A DNA stretch of 64,000 nucleotides. Origin: Clostridia bacterium. Lineage in GTDB: Bacteria > Bacillota > Clostridia > Christensenellales > Aristaeellaceae. Shown here in pieces: positions 27,753 to 36,596 of this stretch (position 1 is its first letter; each line of letters begins with the position of its first letter). The stretch is from contig JAGBDE010000003.1 in NCBI GenBank assembly GCA_017937655.1, positions 1-64,000 of the forward strand. The letters are read 5' to 3'. A program made the position numbers and the translations under genes. The notes under the pieces are model-generated. The model was not told the origin of the DNA. It worked only from the letters and a program-made list of their open reading frames with translations, and searched no databases.

Positions 27753-28963
27753 GAAGCATACTTGGCAAAGCCAAAAAAATACTGATACAATTTGGGCAGC
27801 GACTGTTGGCTGCCCTTTTGTCCACCGGCGTCCGGCAACTGCTGGTACTGCCCCTGCTGGCTGCCCGCTTTTCCGATGCGGAGTACGGCACCATTCTGAC
27901 CATCGTCAGCATTGCCAACATCATTGAACTGGCCCTGGGCAACACGCTGAATAACACCCGGCTCATCACTCACAAGGACTATCGCCAGCAAAACCTCACC
28001 GGCGACTTCCAGCCCCTTCTTTTGATTGCCGCAGGCGTCGCCAGCCTGGTGTCCCTGGTGCTGCCCCTGTTCTTCCCCCAAATCAATTTCCTCACCGGCC
28101 TGCTGCTGTGGCTGGTCATCGTATCCAATACCCTGAGCTGTTACTACATCGTCCATTTTGTGGTCACGCTGCAGTTCCACAAAACCCTGATCCAGAGCGC
28201 CGTCACCGCCGCCGGCACGGTTCTGGGCCTTCTTCTGGCCCTGTGGACGGGCCTGTGGCCGTTCTGCTTCCTGATGGGCAGCGTGGCCTGCCTTGTGTAC
28301 CTCTGGTTCTCCACCCCGCTGATGCGGGAGCCTTTGCAGTGGACTCCCCGCAGGGCTTCCACCACCCGGCGGTGGATCATCCTGATCCTCAGCTCGCTGC
28401 TTTCCAACGCGCTGATCTACCTTGACCGGCTGCTGCTTTACCCGGTGCTGGGCGCAGTGGCCGTGGCCAACTACGCCACCGCCGCATTTTTCGGAAAATG
28501 CGCCGCCAGTGTGATGCCCCCTGTGGCCAATGTTCTGCTGGGTCATTTTTCCCAGGAAGACTTCCAAATGAACCGGAAGAAATTCCTGCTCATCGTCGCA
28601 GGTTCCGTTTCCTTTGCGCTGCTGGCCTTCTTTGCGTCCATACTTCTCGGCCCCTGGCTGACAAAGCTGTTTTACCCCTCTTTGATCGATGCAGCTTTGC
28701 CCCTTCTTCCCCTGGCCAACCTGGCCGCCTGCGTGGGCATCGGCTGCACCCTCCTGCAAACGGTGGTGTTCCGCTTCTGCCCCGCGTCCCGGCTCCTGCT
28801 GGTCCAGATCATCTACGGCGTCATCTATTTTGGCGGAAGCCTTTTCCTGCTTCCTGTTTACGGCATCACAGGATTTTGCTGGGTGGCCGTTTGCGCCAAC
28901 ATCGTCCGGCTCATCCTATTCTTTGTTCTGGGCTTCCACCGCTTCAAAAAAACACCCGCCTGA
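27749..28963 (+). CDS. polysaccharide flippase-like protein (MOP superfamily, Wzx/MATE type)
   Basis: A 404-residue integral membrane protein with about 12 hydrophobic segments. The opening VRQLLVLPLLAARFSDAEYGTILTIVS matches the N-terminal helices of O-antigen/teichuronic acid flippases, and the second half LSNALIYLDRLLLYPVLGAVAVANYATAAFF repeats the fold. It should move a lipid-linked sugar across the membrane. No glycosyltransferase cluster is adjacent; the nearest candidate is the gene at 43269. The weak ribosome site suggests coupling to the short ORF before it. Confidence 0.8.
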   Translation: MRSILGKAKKILIQFGQRLLAALLSTGVRQLLVLPLLAARFSDAEYGTILTIVSIANIIELALGNTLNNTRLITHKDYRQQNLTGDFQPLLLIAAGVASLVSLVLPLFFPQINFLTGLLLWLVIVSNTLSCYYIVHFVVTLQFHKTLIQSAVTAAGTVLGLLLALWTGLWPFCFLMGSVACLVYLWFSTPLMREPLQWTPRRASTTRRWIILILSSLLSNALIYLDRLLLYPVLGAVAVANYATAAFFGKCAASVMPPVANVLLGHFSQEDFQMNRKKFLLIVAGSVSFALLAFFASILLGPWLTKLFYPSLIDAALPLLPLANLAACVGIGCTLLQTVVFRFCPASRLLLVQIIYGVIYFGGSLFLLPVYGITGFCWVAVCANIVRLILFFVLGFHRFKKTPA

Positions 28964-28977
28964 ACGCAAAAAATCTC

Positions 28978-29011
28978 CCGGAAGGTGATCCTCCCGGAAG
29001 TTTCTTTTTGC
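28978..29011. terminator. terminator between flippase gene and nadE
   Basis: CCGGAAGG (28978-28985) pairs, with one mismatch, with CCTCCCGG (28990-28997), followed on plus by TTTCTTTTT. It serves the plus-strand operon and may also stop nadE transcripts (A-rich on the other flank). Confidence 0.75.
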
Positions 29012-29755
29012 TTATTCCTCCGGCTTGTAAGGGAAGGAGGGCATCAGCTGCAGCTTAAACAGATTGGCCTTGTGCTTGCGATCAATCAGCGCCTTCTTTT
29101 CCTCGTCCTCGCAAATGCCGGTGCGGATGTACTTGTCCAGCATCTCGTAGGTGAAGCCCAGGTTGTCCTCGTCGGTCTTGCCGCACAGGCCGTCGCTGGG
29201 CACCTTGTACACCAGCTCCCGGGGCAAATTCAGCGCCATGCCAATTTCCCGCACCTCATGCACGGTCAGGTTGCTCAGGGGGCTGAAATCGCCCACGCTG
29301 TCGCCGTAGCGGGTGGAGTAACCCACCCAGTCCTCGGACAGGTTGCAGGTATTGGCCACGCGGCCGTTCACGCACTGGGACACCGCGTACAGGGTGGACA
29401 TGCGCAGCCGGGGCGGCAGATTCTGGATGGACTGGGAAGTGACCTCCTCCATCTTTTCCTTCAGCTCGGCCATCAGGCTGTCATAGGCCCCGGCGATGTT
29501 AATGGTCACATTGCGGATATCCAACGCCTTGCACACCTTGATGGAATCGTCGATGTCAGGCTGAACGCCGTTGGGCATCATCACGCCAAACACCCGATCC
29601 TTGCCCAGGGCTTCCACGCACAGGCCAGCCACCACCGTGCTGTCCTTGCCGCCGGAAATGCCGATCACCGCATTGCATCCCGGGCCGTTGACTTCAAACC
29701 AGTCCTGGATCCACTTTACCAGGTCATTCTTCACTTTTACTGCATCAAATGCCAC
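29012..29755 (-). CDS. nadE: NH3-dependent NAD+ synthetase
   Basis: Makes NAD from deamido-NAD, ATP and ammonia, 247 residues, the short ammonia-only form with no glutaminase domain. The ATP pyrophosphatase P-loop ISGGKDST is at about 33-40, and NTCNLSEDWVGYSTRYGD and PSDGLCGKTDEDNLGFTYEMLD are typical. Start is GTG 29755: GGAGG lies 9 bases upstream. Promoter at 29800-29828. Confidence 0.93.
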   Translation of the reverse strand: MAFDAVKVKNDLVKWIQDWFEVNGPGCNAVIGISGGKDSTVVAGLCVEALGKDRVFGVMMPNGVQPDIDDSIKVCKALDIRNVTINIAGAYDSLMAELKEKMEEVTSQSIQNLPPRLRMSTLYAVSQCVNGRVANTCNLSEDWVGYSTRYGDSVGDFSPLSNLTVHEVREIGMALNLPRELVYKVPSDGLCGKTDEDNLGFTYEMLDKYIRTGICEDEEKKALIDRKHKANLFKLQLMPSFPYKPEE

Positions 29756-29799
29756 AAAAACACACCTCCAGGGGAAATCTCTCCCTTGATTACCCTTTT

Positions 29800-29828
29800 A
29801 TTGTAGCCTTTTTGCGCCCCAGACGCAA
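29800..29828 (-). promoter_or_regulatory. promoter of nadE
   Basis: On the minus strand TTGCGT (29823-29828), 17-base spacer, TACAAT (29800-29805). Confidence 0.75.
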
Positions 29829-29877
29829 CCTTTTTCCACTTTTTCTCCCCCTGCTCATCAATCCGCCCCGTTCTGCC

Positions 29878-29883
29878 TATACT
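29878..29883 (+). promoter_or_regulatory. -10 box before the TspO-like gene
   Basis: TATACT lies 23 bases before the ATG at 29906, so the mRNA would begin close to the ribosome site AAAGGAGG (29890-29898). No convincing -35 box is present. Confidence 0.4.
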
Positions 29884-29905
29884 ATCCCCAAAGGAGGCTG
29901 ATCTG

Positions 29906-30691
29906 ATGATGAAACCCCGCTCCATTCTGCTTCTGCGCTGGCTGAACGGCATCGCATTTGCTGCGCTGCTTGCGGTCAATGCCCTGGCCAACTTCCTGCC
30001 CATCGGCGGCATTACCACCGGCCAGGTGTCCGACAAATTTCCCAGCCTGTTCACCCCCGCTCCGGTGACCTTTGCCATCTGGGGCTTGATCTACCTGCTG
30101 GCAGCCGGGTTCATCGTGTTCCAGGCCGGAGCTTTCCACCGCCTTCGCAGCGACGCCCTGGTAGAGCAAACCGGCTGGCTGTTTATTTTCAGCTGCATTT
30201 TCAACATCGTCTGGCTCCTCAGCTGGCATTACCTGAAACTGGGCCTGTCCGTACTGTGGATGTTCGCCCTTCTGCTGACCCTCATCCCCCTTTCCCGGCT
30301 GATGCAATATGCTGGCCACACCGTTTGGGAAAAGCTGTTCACCCGGGGCGCATTCAGCCTGTATTTCGGCTGGATCACCGTGGCCGCTATCGCCAATGTG
30401 ACCACCTGGCTGGTCAGCCTGGACTGGAATGCCCTCGGCCAGTCCGAGGTCTTCTGGATGATCCTCGTGCTGCTTCTGGGCGCGGTCATCGCCTGCCTGA
30501 CCACCCTGCGCCGACGGGACTGGGTCTATGCCCTGGCCGTCATCTGGGCCTACGCCGGCATTCTCATCCGCCAGCTGAGCCCCTCCGGCTATGGCGGCGA
30601 GTACCCGCTGGTCATCGTCACCGCCGCCCTGTGCGAAGCCGCGCTGATTCTTTCCGCCGCCTTTGCCATGCGGGAGGACGCTACCTGGTAA
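29906..30691 (+). CDS. TspO/MBR-like tryptophan-rich membrane protein
   Basis: A 261-residue protein with about eight hydrophobic segments and many Trp residues. The N-terminal part NALANFLPIGGITTGQVSDK, PAPVTFAIWGLIYLLAAGF and the later WLLSWHYLKLGLSV are hallmarks of the group annotated as tryptophan-rich sensory protein, a longer relative of TspO/MBR (usually about 160 residues, five helices). The ligand and role are unknown; TspO proteins bind porphyrins. It stands alone between nadE and an XRE regulator. Confidence 0.7.
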   Translation: MMKPRSILLLRWLNGIAFAALLAVNALANFLPIGGITTGQVSDKFPSLFTPAPVTFAIWGLIYLLAAGFIVFQAGAFHRLRSDALVEQTGWLFIFSCIFNIVWLLSWHYLKLGLSVLWMFALLLTLIPLSRLMQYAGHTVWEKLFTRGAFSLYFGWITVAAIANVTTWLVSLDWNALGQSEVFWMILVLLLGAVIACLTTLRRRDWVYALAVIWAYAGILIRQLSPSGYGGEYPLVIVTAALCEAALILSAAFAMREDATW

Positions 30692-30713
30692 ACAGCCGCA
30701 ACAGCTGGTTGCT

Positions 30714-30741
30714 TTGTTTTTCGGCTCCGGCAAGGTATAAT
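30714..30741 (+). promoter_or_regulatory. promoter of the XRE/zinc-ribbon gene
   Basis: TTGTTT (30714-30719), 16-base spacer, TATAAT (30736-30741). The start codon lies only 17 bases downstream, so the leader is very short. Confidence 0.65.
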
Positions 30742-30757
30742 GCTTCCGGAGGTGAAA

Positions 30758-31528
30758 ATGAATATGGCAACGAAAAGTGTGATTTATGAACTGCGAACCA
30801 AAAGCGGCCTTTCCCAGGAAGAGCTTGCGGAAAAGGTATTTGTGACCCGCCAGGCCGTCTCCCGCTGGGAAAACGGCGAAACCACACCCAACACGGAAAC
30901 CCTGAAGCTGCTGTCCAAGCTGTTTGACGTGTCCATCAACACCCTGCTGGGCTCGCCCCGCCAGCTGATCTGCCAATGCTGCGGCATGCCCCTGGACGAT
31001 ACCACCATCAGCAAGGAAACGGACGGCATCTTCAACGAGGAATACTGCAAGTGGTGCTACGCCGACGGCGAGTTCACCTACGACTCCTTGGACGACCTCA
31101 TCGACTACTGCGCCAACCACCTTTCCGACCAGCATCATTCCCCGGAAAAACTGCGGGAGGAACTGCGGCACTCCCTGCCCAAACTGAACTACTGGAAACG
31201 CTACGCCGACCTGGGCGGCGAGGAACAGTTCCAGGCCTTCAAAGCCCAGCTCATTGACGAGATCAACGCCCTGCAGATCGAGGGCATGCCGAAGCTGGAA
31301 AGCCTGAACGCCCTTGTGGGCGGCTACGTCAACCTGGAATACCGGCTTCCCGGCGGCAGCACCGTCAAATTCCTGGACGACCAGGCCACCTATCTGGGCA
31401 ACCAGTTGGAGTCCCTCTTCGGCGGCGACCGTTGCTTCGGCGTCGTGGCCAATATGGATTTCATCCTGATCTGCACCTACGGCTGGGACGGCGAAAACCC
31501 GGAGCTGGTGCTTTACAAAAAGCGCTGA
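30758..31528 (+). CDS. XRE-family regulator with zinc-ribbon and C-terminal ligand-like domain
   Basis: A 256-residue DNA-binding protein. HTH_3 domain at about 7-62 (LRTKSGLSQEELAEKVFVTRQAVSRWENG). It is followed by a zinc-ribbon CQCCGMPL...EYCKWCYADG (about 70-105, the putative zinc-ribbon domain seen in many clostridial proteins), a helical DSLDDLIDYC stretch, and a C-terminal domain of about 110 residues (YVNLEYRLPGGSTVKFL...) that I cannot name. Start ATG 30758 lies 5 bases after GGAGG; ATG 30764 is an alternative. The regulated genes are unknown; its own promoter or the TspO-like gene are the obvious candidates. Confidence 0.8.
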   Translation: MNMATKSVIYELRTKSGLSQEELAEKVFVTRQAVSRWENGETTPNTETLKLLSKLFDVSINTLLGSPRQLICQCCGMPLDDTTISKETDGIFNEEYCKWCYADGEFTYDSLDDLIDYCANHLSDQHHSPEKLREELRHSLPKLNYWKRYADLGGEEQFQAFKAQLIDEINALQIEGMPKLESLNALVGGYVNLEYRLPGGSTVKFLDDQATYLGNQLESLFGGDRCFGVVANMDFILICTYGWDGENPELVLYKKR

Positions 31529-31538
31529 CAGCCCATAC

Positions 31539-31576
31539 AAAAAAGGCAAAGCACCATCAAGTGCCTTGCCTTTTTT
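31539..31576. terminator. bidirectional terminator between convergent genes
   Basis: AAAAAAGGCAAAGCAC (31539-31554) pairs with 31561-31576 over 16 positions with one mismatch. The A6/T6 ends make it a terminator in both directions. Confidence 0.92.
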
Positions 31577-31591
31577 CATTGTCAAACCTTA

Positions 31592-34500
31592 TTATGCAGG
31601 CAGATACACGCACAGCCTGCCGGATTCCTCATCCCGGGAAGCGGTGTAGTCGTACTCGCCCATTTCGCCGGAAATGTGGCGGCTGTAGCTGTCCTCGTGG
31701 ATCTCCACCGGCTTGAGTTCCTGGCCCAGGGAGTTCTTCGCGGTAACGGGAAGGGCCTCGGGGTCGAAGAAGATATTGCCGCTGTCGATGGTCACCGGCG
31801 TATTTCTGCCGCCCAGGTAGATCCGCTCCGATGCCAGCAGTTCCACGGACACAATGCCCTTATCCACCTTCACGGAGCCGTAGCCGTTAATGCTGCCCAG
31901 GCCGCAGGTGGTTTCGCCTTCGCCATAAATGCGGACTCGCTCGGAATGGCATACAATTTCCACGCCGCCAGTAATGGAGCCGCAGCCGATGAAATTGGAG
32001 CCCTTGCCTTCCACATCAATCAGGCTGCTTTCCAGGCGGACCTGGCCAGCGCCGCCAGCCAGCGCGCCAATGCCAACGATCTTGTCGCCCTCGCCGTAGA
32101 AGCGGACCCGGCCTTCCAGCAGCACGTTCAGCATGCCGTCCTCCGTGCCGATGCCCGCCAGCTCGTTGCCGGCGCAGCGGATGCGCACGTCCGCCGTCTT
32201 TTCAATATGCACGTTGCTGTGGCCGTCCCGGCTGCCGATGGCCACGCCGAAAATGGCTTTTGCCTCGGCGTGCACCTTGCCCCGGAGAATATGCACCGAG
32301 GAATTCTCGCCGCCAAAGCCGCCGCCGATGCACACCACCTGGTCGCCGGCGGAGAACACGTTCAGCTTGCCGCCCATGTCCACCACAATGCTGCCATAGT
32401 TACCGGAACCGCTGGCGCCGATGCCCACGCCGTTGTTACGGGTGTTCTGCACGTCCAGGTTGCCCTCGCCGCCGATGACCAGCGTAGAGGTGGCCGGCAC
32501 GGAGATGCCTTCCTTCTGCAGGGTGCAGTCGCCAATGACGGTCAGCTCGCAGCGGGCGTCAAAGCCCAGCTGGATGGTGGTTTCGTTGGGGCCGAACATA
32601 TTCACGTTCTCCAGCTCCAGCACGCAGTTGGAGCCGTCGGTGATCTTCACAATCATGCCAATGGGATGGTTCTTCTCACCTACAATGTGCACGGTTCCGC
32701 CGTGGATCTCGATGTTGGTGTACTTTTTCAGCGCCAGATCCAGCAGCTGGATGGTTTCATTGTTGCGGGCGTGATAGGTGTGGCTTTCGTTGCCCACGCG
32801 CACATTCTTCAGGTTTTCCTCAATAATGCGGCTGCTGATCTCGCTGTCGATGGCCTGGATGACCACAGGAGAGGGCCGTGCGGTGTAATAGCCCTGGATG
32901 TAGTCCACGCCAAGCTCGATGATCTTCTTCATTTCCTGATAGGTTTCCACGCCCTCGGCCAGAGTGGCGATGCGGTTCATCCGGGCAAATTCAATGGTGT
33001 TCTTGACGAACATCTGCTTGTTGCTGTCGTTCTGGATGTCCTCAATCAGGTAATGGTCAATCTTGATCACGTTGGGAGAATATCTGAGCAGGTTGACGAT
33101 GTTGGAGAAACCGGTGCCGTAGTCGTCAATGGCCAGCTGGCAGGAGTGGGTGCCATCGCTGAGGCCGCGGATCTTGCCCACTTCGTTTTCGTCGGTGATC
33201 TCGCTGCGTTCCGTGATCTCAATGGTGCACATATGGAACAGGTGGGAGTACCGCTTGATAAACTTCTGCCGGTCTTCCTCGTTGAGGAAGAAGCCGGGAA
33301 TGCTGTTGATGAACACCCGCTTGCCCTTGAACAGCTCGTAATGCTCTTCCACGTAGGCCATGACGTTGTTCATGGTGGCGTACTCCACGTCGTAGAGGCG
33401 GAAGTGCTCCTGGGCAATGCGGAGGATCTCCAGCGGGCTCATCTTGATATCGCCGCTGGTGCGCATCAGGGCCTCGTAGGCGCAGATCTCGCCGGTACGT
33501 GCGCTGACGATGGGCTGGAAATGGTACTGGAACAGGTTCTTTTTCAGCAGCAGATCCAGCAGCTGGTAGTCCTCCCGGGAGGTCTTGCGCTGCATATGGG
33601 CCGCGGTGCTGTTCTGCTTCAGCCGGTTCAGATACAGTTCGCTGTCCGCCGCCTTCATCAGGGAGATCAGGTCGTTGTTCCAGCCGGGCTCCACCACGGT
33701 GCTGCCGTTGTTGAACTCAGCCGCATAGTCTTTGGGGCTGTTCTTGTTGTACTCATCAAAGCACAGCCGCAGCCGGGCCACGGACTGGCTGTTGATCTCT
33801 GCCAGGGCTGCCTCGTCGTCCCCCACGTTGATGACCAGGAACTTGTCGTTCTCTGTCCGGGCGATGAACGCATTGGCAGGGTTGACCTTCTGCAGGCTTT
33901 CGCCGGCAAAGCGCACCATTTCGTCCGCCTCCGCCAGGCCGTGATTTTCGCACACAAACTGGTAATGGGGCAGGGTATAAATGGTCAGGGTGATATACTT
34001 TTCCTTCAGTTCTTCGTACTTTTCATTCACCGCCACGCTGATGCCCTTCAGGTTCAACAGGCCAGTCAAAGCGTCCCGCCAGCGCATTTCCAGCATATTC
34101 TCGCTGACGTATTCCTGCTTCATCCGGCTGGCGATCAGGCTGACCACGCCATTCATCACGTTCACCAGGCGGTGCATTCTGTTGGCGATGGACAGCACGT
34201 CCGTGGTGCGGATGGCGTAATAACCGCAGATTTCCGTTTCTGCGTACAGTTCCTGGAACAGATACATGTCATCCCCATCAATAAGGGACGGCAGTGACGG
34301 ATACATCTCGGACATCAAAAAGCGGGTGTTGGTGCGGCCGTGGAGGGTGTCGTCGCTGGAGGACGCAATCACCATCTTGTCCGTCAGGGAGAAACCGGTG
34401 CCCTTGGCGTCCACGCTTCTGGTGGCGTCAATGAAGGTATCGGCCATGCAGACCGCAGAGCCGTTCAGCAGCTGCGCCCGCAGGCAATTGTCCAGGTTGT

Positions 34501-35497
34501 ACAGGCCGGTATTGCGCAGGATGCTGCCAAACAGGCTGAACACCTGCTTTTCGTGAATCTGGCTGTCCAGAAGCTGCTCGTTGCAGTAGTTGGCGCTCTG
34601 GCGGAAGGTATTCACGTCAAAGAAGGTGTGGCAGCCGCAGGACTCGCCCTTCACCAGTAGATAAGGCTCGGTGAAGCTGCAGGGTTCCTCCCCTGCCAGA
34701 GCCTTTTCCACAGCGGCAAAAGCCATCTTGGCCAGGCCTTCCGTGTTGCGCTTGCAGGTGGTCAGGGTCGGCTGATGGAACGCATAGTAATCCAGGCCGT
34801 CAAAGCCGGTGACCACAACGTCTTCCGGCACCCGCAGGCCGTGCTGCTTCAGCTGCTTGCAGGCAGCCGCCGCCATCACGTCGTTGGCACAGACCACCGC
34901 ATCGGGCACGTTATCCATCTCCACCCAGCGGTCCACCTGCAGCATGACAGGGCCTTCCCAGTAGTCGCAGTAGGCCACTTCACTCTCGTAGGCGGTAAGT
35001 CCGTACTCTTCCAGGGTCTTGAAGAACAGCATCTTGCGCAGCTCAGAGTGATATTCGCCCCTGAGGCCCGCCAGATACCGCAGTTTTTTCGCTCCATGGG
35101 TCTCAATCACGTGACGGAGCATGTCTACGAAGGTGTCGGAATAATCAGGCAGAACCGCTGAGCAGCCTTCATAGCTCTTCTCCAGCACCACCACCGGCAG
35201 ACCGTGGGCCTTGGCGTCAGCAATGAGCCTTTCCACAATCTGCTTGTTGGTAAAGCATTGGTCAGCAATCAAAAGCGCGTCCAGGCAATCAAAATTGAGG
35301 ACGTGGAAAATGGTCTTTTCCGTCTCCCCCTCAATCTCGCCTGCGTACATTTCCGCATAGCTGTTAAACACCATTAACCGATAATCGGTATGAAGAGTAT
35401 TCAAATAAAGCGCATGAAGAAATTCTGCGCATTCATCATCCGTAATTTTTGAAACGCAAACACCAATCAGCTTTTTGCCTTTCAGCACCGCCATCAT
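31592..35497 (-). CDS. LacI-type sensor + degenerate GGDEF + EAL phosphodiesterase + C-terminal beta-repeat protein
   Basis: About 1301 residues in one chain. First comes a LacI/periplasmic-binding-like sensor (about 8-295: KLIGVCVSK, PDAVVCANDVMAAAA, DVVVTGFDGLDYY) with no DNA-binding domain and no signal peptide. A GAF-like region (about 300-460) follows. A GGDEF domain (about 475-630) begins DALTGLLN, but its active loop reads RTENDKF, so cyclase activity should be lost. An EAL domain (about 645-880) keeps EALMR, EITE, IDDYGTGFS, KID, EGVE and QGYY, so c-di-GMP hydrolysis is likely. The last 400 residues are Gly-rich repeats (GIGA, AIGS, GIGT, GIGA, GCGS, GLGS), probably a beta-solenoid. 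The start is uncertain: ATG 35497 or 35494, GTG 35488 (best spaced from GAAAGG), or GTG 35515. Confidence 0.85.
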   Translation of the reverse strand: MMAVLKGKKLIGVCVSKITDDECAEFLHALYLNTLHTDYRLMVFNSYAEMYAGEIEGETEKTIFHVLNFDCLDALLIADQCFTNKQIVERLIADAKAHGLPVVVLEKSYEGCSAVLPDYSDTFVDMLRHVIETHGAKKLRYLAGLRGEYHSELRKMLFFKTLEEYGLTAYESEVAYCDYWEGPVMLQVDRWVEMDNVPDAVVCANDVMAAAACKQLKQHGLRVPEDVVVTGFDGLDYYAFHQPTLTTCKRNTEGLAKMAFAAVEKALAGEEPCSFTEPYLLVKGESCGCHTFFDVNTFRQSANYCNEQLLDSQIHEKQVFSLFGSILRNTGLYNLDNCLRAQLLNGSAVCMADTFIDATRSVDAKGTGFSLTDKMVIASSSDDTLHGRTNTRFLMSEMYPSLPSLIDGDDMYLFQELYAETEICGYYAIRTTDVLSIANRMHRLVNVMNGVVSLIASRMKQEYVSENMLEMRWRDALTGLLNLKGISVAVNEKYEELKEKYITLTIYTLPHYQFVCENHGLAEADEMVRFAGESLQKVNPANAFIARTENDKFLVINVGDDEAALAEINSQSVARLRLCFDEYNKNSPKDYAAEFNNGSTVVEPGWNNDLISLMKAADSELYLNRLKQNSTAAHMQRKTSREDYQLLDLLLKKNLFQYHFQPIVSARTGEICAYEALMRTSGDIKMSPLEILRIAQEHFRLYDVEYATMNNVMAYVEEHYELFKGKRVFINSIPGFFLNEEDRQKFIKRYSHLFHMCTIEITERSEITDENEVGKIRGLSDGTHSCQLAIDDYGTGFSNIVNLLRYSPNVIKIDHYLIEDIQNDSNKQMFVKNTIEFARMNRIATLAEGVETYQEMKKIIELGVDYIQGYYTARPSPVVIQAIDSEISSRIIEENLKNVRVGNESHTYHARNNETIQLLDLALKKYTNIEIHGGTVHIVGEKNHPIGMIVKITDGSNCVLELENVNMFGPNETTIQLGFDARCELTVIGDCTLQKEGISVPATSTLVIGGEGNLDVQNTRNNGVGIGASGSGNYGSIVVDMGGKLNVFSAGDQVVCIGGGFGGENSSVHILRGKVHAEAKAIFGVAIGSRDGHSNVHIEKTADVRIRCAGNELAGIGTEDGMLNVLLEGRVRFYGEGDKIVGIGALAGGAGQVRLESSLIDVEGKGSNFIGCGSITGGVEIVCHSERVRIYGEGETTCGLGSINGYGSVKVDKGIVSVELLASERIYLGGRNTPVTIDSGNIFFDPEALPVTAKNSLGQELKPVEIHEDSYSRHISGEMGEYDYTASRDEESGRLCVYLPA

Positions 35498-35527
35498 CCT
35501 TTCGAGGATATGCACTTTATTTTATAA

Positions 35528-35556
35528 ATAATACCATTAATTGGGTTGTACGTCAA
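35528..35556 (-). promoter_or_regulatory. promoter of the LacI-GGDEF-EAL gene
   Basis: On the minus strand TTGACG (35551-35556), 17-base spacer, TATTAT (35528-35533). Confidence 0.8.
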
Positions 35557-35626
35557 TCATTCCTTCGATTTTTGCCCAAAAAATCATGGGTTTTTTGTCG
35601 AACAAATTCCCCTATGGTTCGGAGCA

Positions 35627-35655
35627 TTGAACGCTTCAAAACAATTTGATATAAT
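35627..35655 (+). promoter_or_regulatory. upstream promoter towards the XRE/pentad-repeat gene
   Basis: TTGAAC (35627-35632), 17-base spacer, TATAAT (35650-35655). It would give a leader of about 145 bases. The whole interval 35498-35806 (about 310 bases, AT-rich) holds no supported gene, only these promoters and the dyad at 35755. Confidence 0.65.
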
Positions 35656-35744
35656 GGATTTGTCATTCCAATATGGATGCAAACAGCAAACCCTTGTTTT
35701 TCAACAACGCAACCCAAAGTTTGCATTTTGAAACCGAAAATTTC

Positions 35745-35782
35745 TTGTCTGTTTTGCCCCTGTTTGCTATGCTGCAGGGGCA
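35745..35782 (+). promoter_or_regulatory. proximal promoter with 8-bp dyad operator
   Basis: TTGTCT (35745-35750), 17-base spacer, TATGCT (35768-35773). A perfect inverted repeat, TGCCCCTG (35755-35762) and CAGGGGCA (35775-35782), brackets the -10 box. The position suits an operator for self-repression by the XRE protein encoded just downstream. Confidence 0.6.
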
Positions 35783-35806
35783 TCAATCACCAAGGGAGGA
35801 ACCCAT

Positions 35807-36586
35807 ATGACCACCGGCGAAAAACTGGCTTCCCTGCGCAAGCAGAACAACTATACCCAGGAGCAGCTGGCCATGCTGCTGGACGTGTCCCGGCAGTCCG
35901 TCAGCAAATGGGAGAGCAACCTGGCCTACCCCGAAACCGAGAAGCTGATCCGGCTGAGCAAGCTGTACAATTGCTCCGTGGACTATCTGCTCCACGACGA
36001 TCTGGAGCACGACCCCATGACCCCCGTCCTACAGGAGGAGCCCGCTCCCCGCTTCCAATTCACCGTCCGCAGCAGCTTTGGCGAAATCGAAAAGCAAAGC
36101 CGCACCATGGTGGGCAATCTGCCGCTGTGGCACGTGTGCTTCAAGCGGGGCAAGGTGGCCCGGGGCGTGTTCGCCGCCGGTTTCCGGGCCAAGGGCGTGT
36201 TTACCTTCGGCCTGCTGAGCCAGGGGCTGTTCTCCTTCGGTGTGCTCAGTATGGGCCTGATCTCCTTTGGCGTGCTGAGCATGGGCCTCTTGGCGCTGGG
36301 CTCCATCGCCCTGGGGCTGATTGCCTTGGGAGCCATCGCCGTGGGCGTGATGGCCGTGGGTGCAGTGGCCGTCGGCCTGTTTTCCGTGGGTGCGCTGGCC
36401 ATCGCCAAATATGCCGCCCTGGGCGACGTTGCCAAAGCCGCCATCGCCGCCGGAGTAAGCACCACCGAGGGCAGCCTCTTGTCCTGCGACGGCAGCTTCA
36501 CCCCGGAAGCCCTGCAGCAGCTGGATATGATCGTCCCCGACTGGCTGGGCTGGGCGAAAAAGCTGTTTGCACTTCTGGTTGGATAA
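35807..36586 (+). CDS. XRE regulator with C-terminal glycine pentad repeats
   Basis: A 259-residue protein. Residues 1-62 are an HTH_3 domain (EKLASLRKQNNYTQEQLAMLLDVSRQSVSKWE). After a linker, residues about 115-215 form a regular five-residue repeat with Gly at one fixed place and small or hydrophobic residues elsewhere (units such as FGVLS, MGLIS, LGLIA, VGAVA), about 18 units. This could be a beta-solenoid like pentapeptide-repeat proteins but with another consensus, or a membrane-inserted stack. It ends with a short region containing LDMIVPDWLGWAKKLFALL. ATG 35807 follows GGGAGG. A terminator follows at 36597. Confidence 0.82.
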   Translation: MTTGEKLASLRKQNNYTQEQLAMLLDVSRQSVSKWESNLAYPETEKLIRLSKLYNCSVDYLLHDDLEHDPMTPVLQEEPAPRFQFTVRSSFGEIEKQSRTMVGNLPLWHVCFKRGKVARGVFAAGFRAKGVFTFGLLSQGLFSFGVLSMGLISFGVLSMGLLALGSIALGLIALGAIAVGVMAVGAVAVGLFSVGALAIAKYAALGDVAKAAIAAGVSTTEGSLLSCDGSFTPEALQQLDMIVPDWLGWAKKLFALLVG

Positions 36587-36596
36587 TTGCCAGACA

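Noticed and set aside
25318..27969. 883-residue minus-strand ORF
   Set aside because: Covers the Pro-rich membrane protein and ybaK in antisense; no recognisable domain, Gly/His-rich artefact.
31676..34297. 873-residue plus-strand ORF
   Set aside because: Antisense of the LacI-GGDEF-EAL gene, whose motifs and promoter are convincing.
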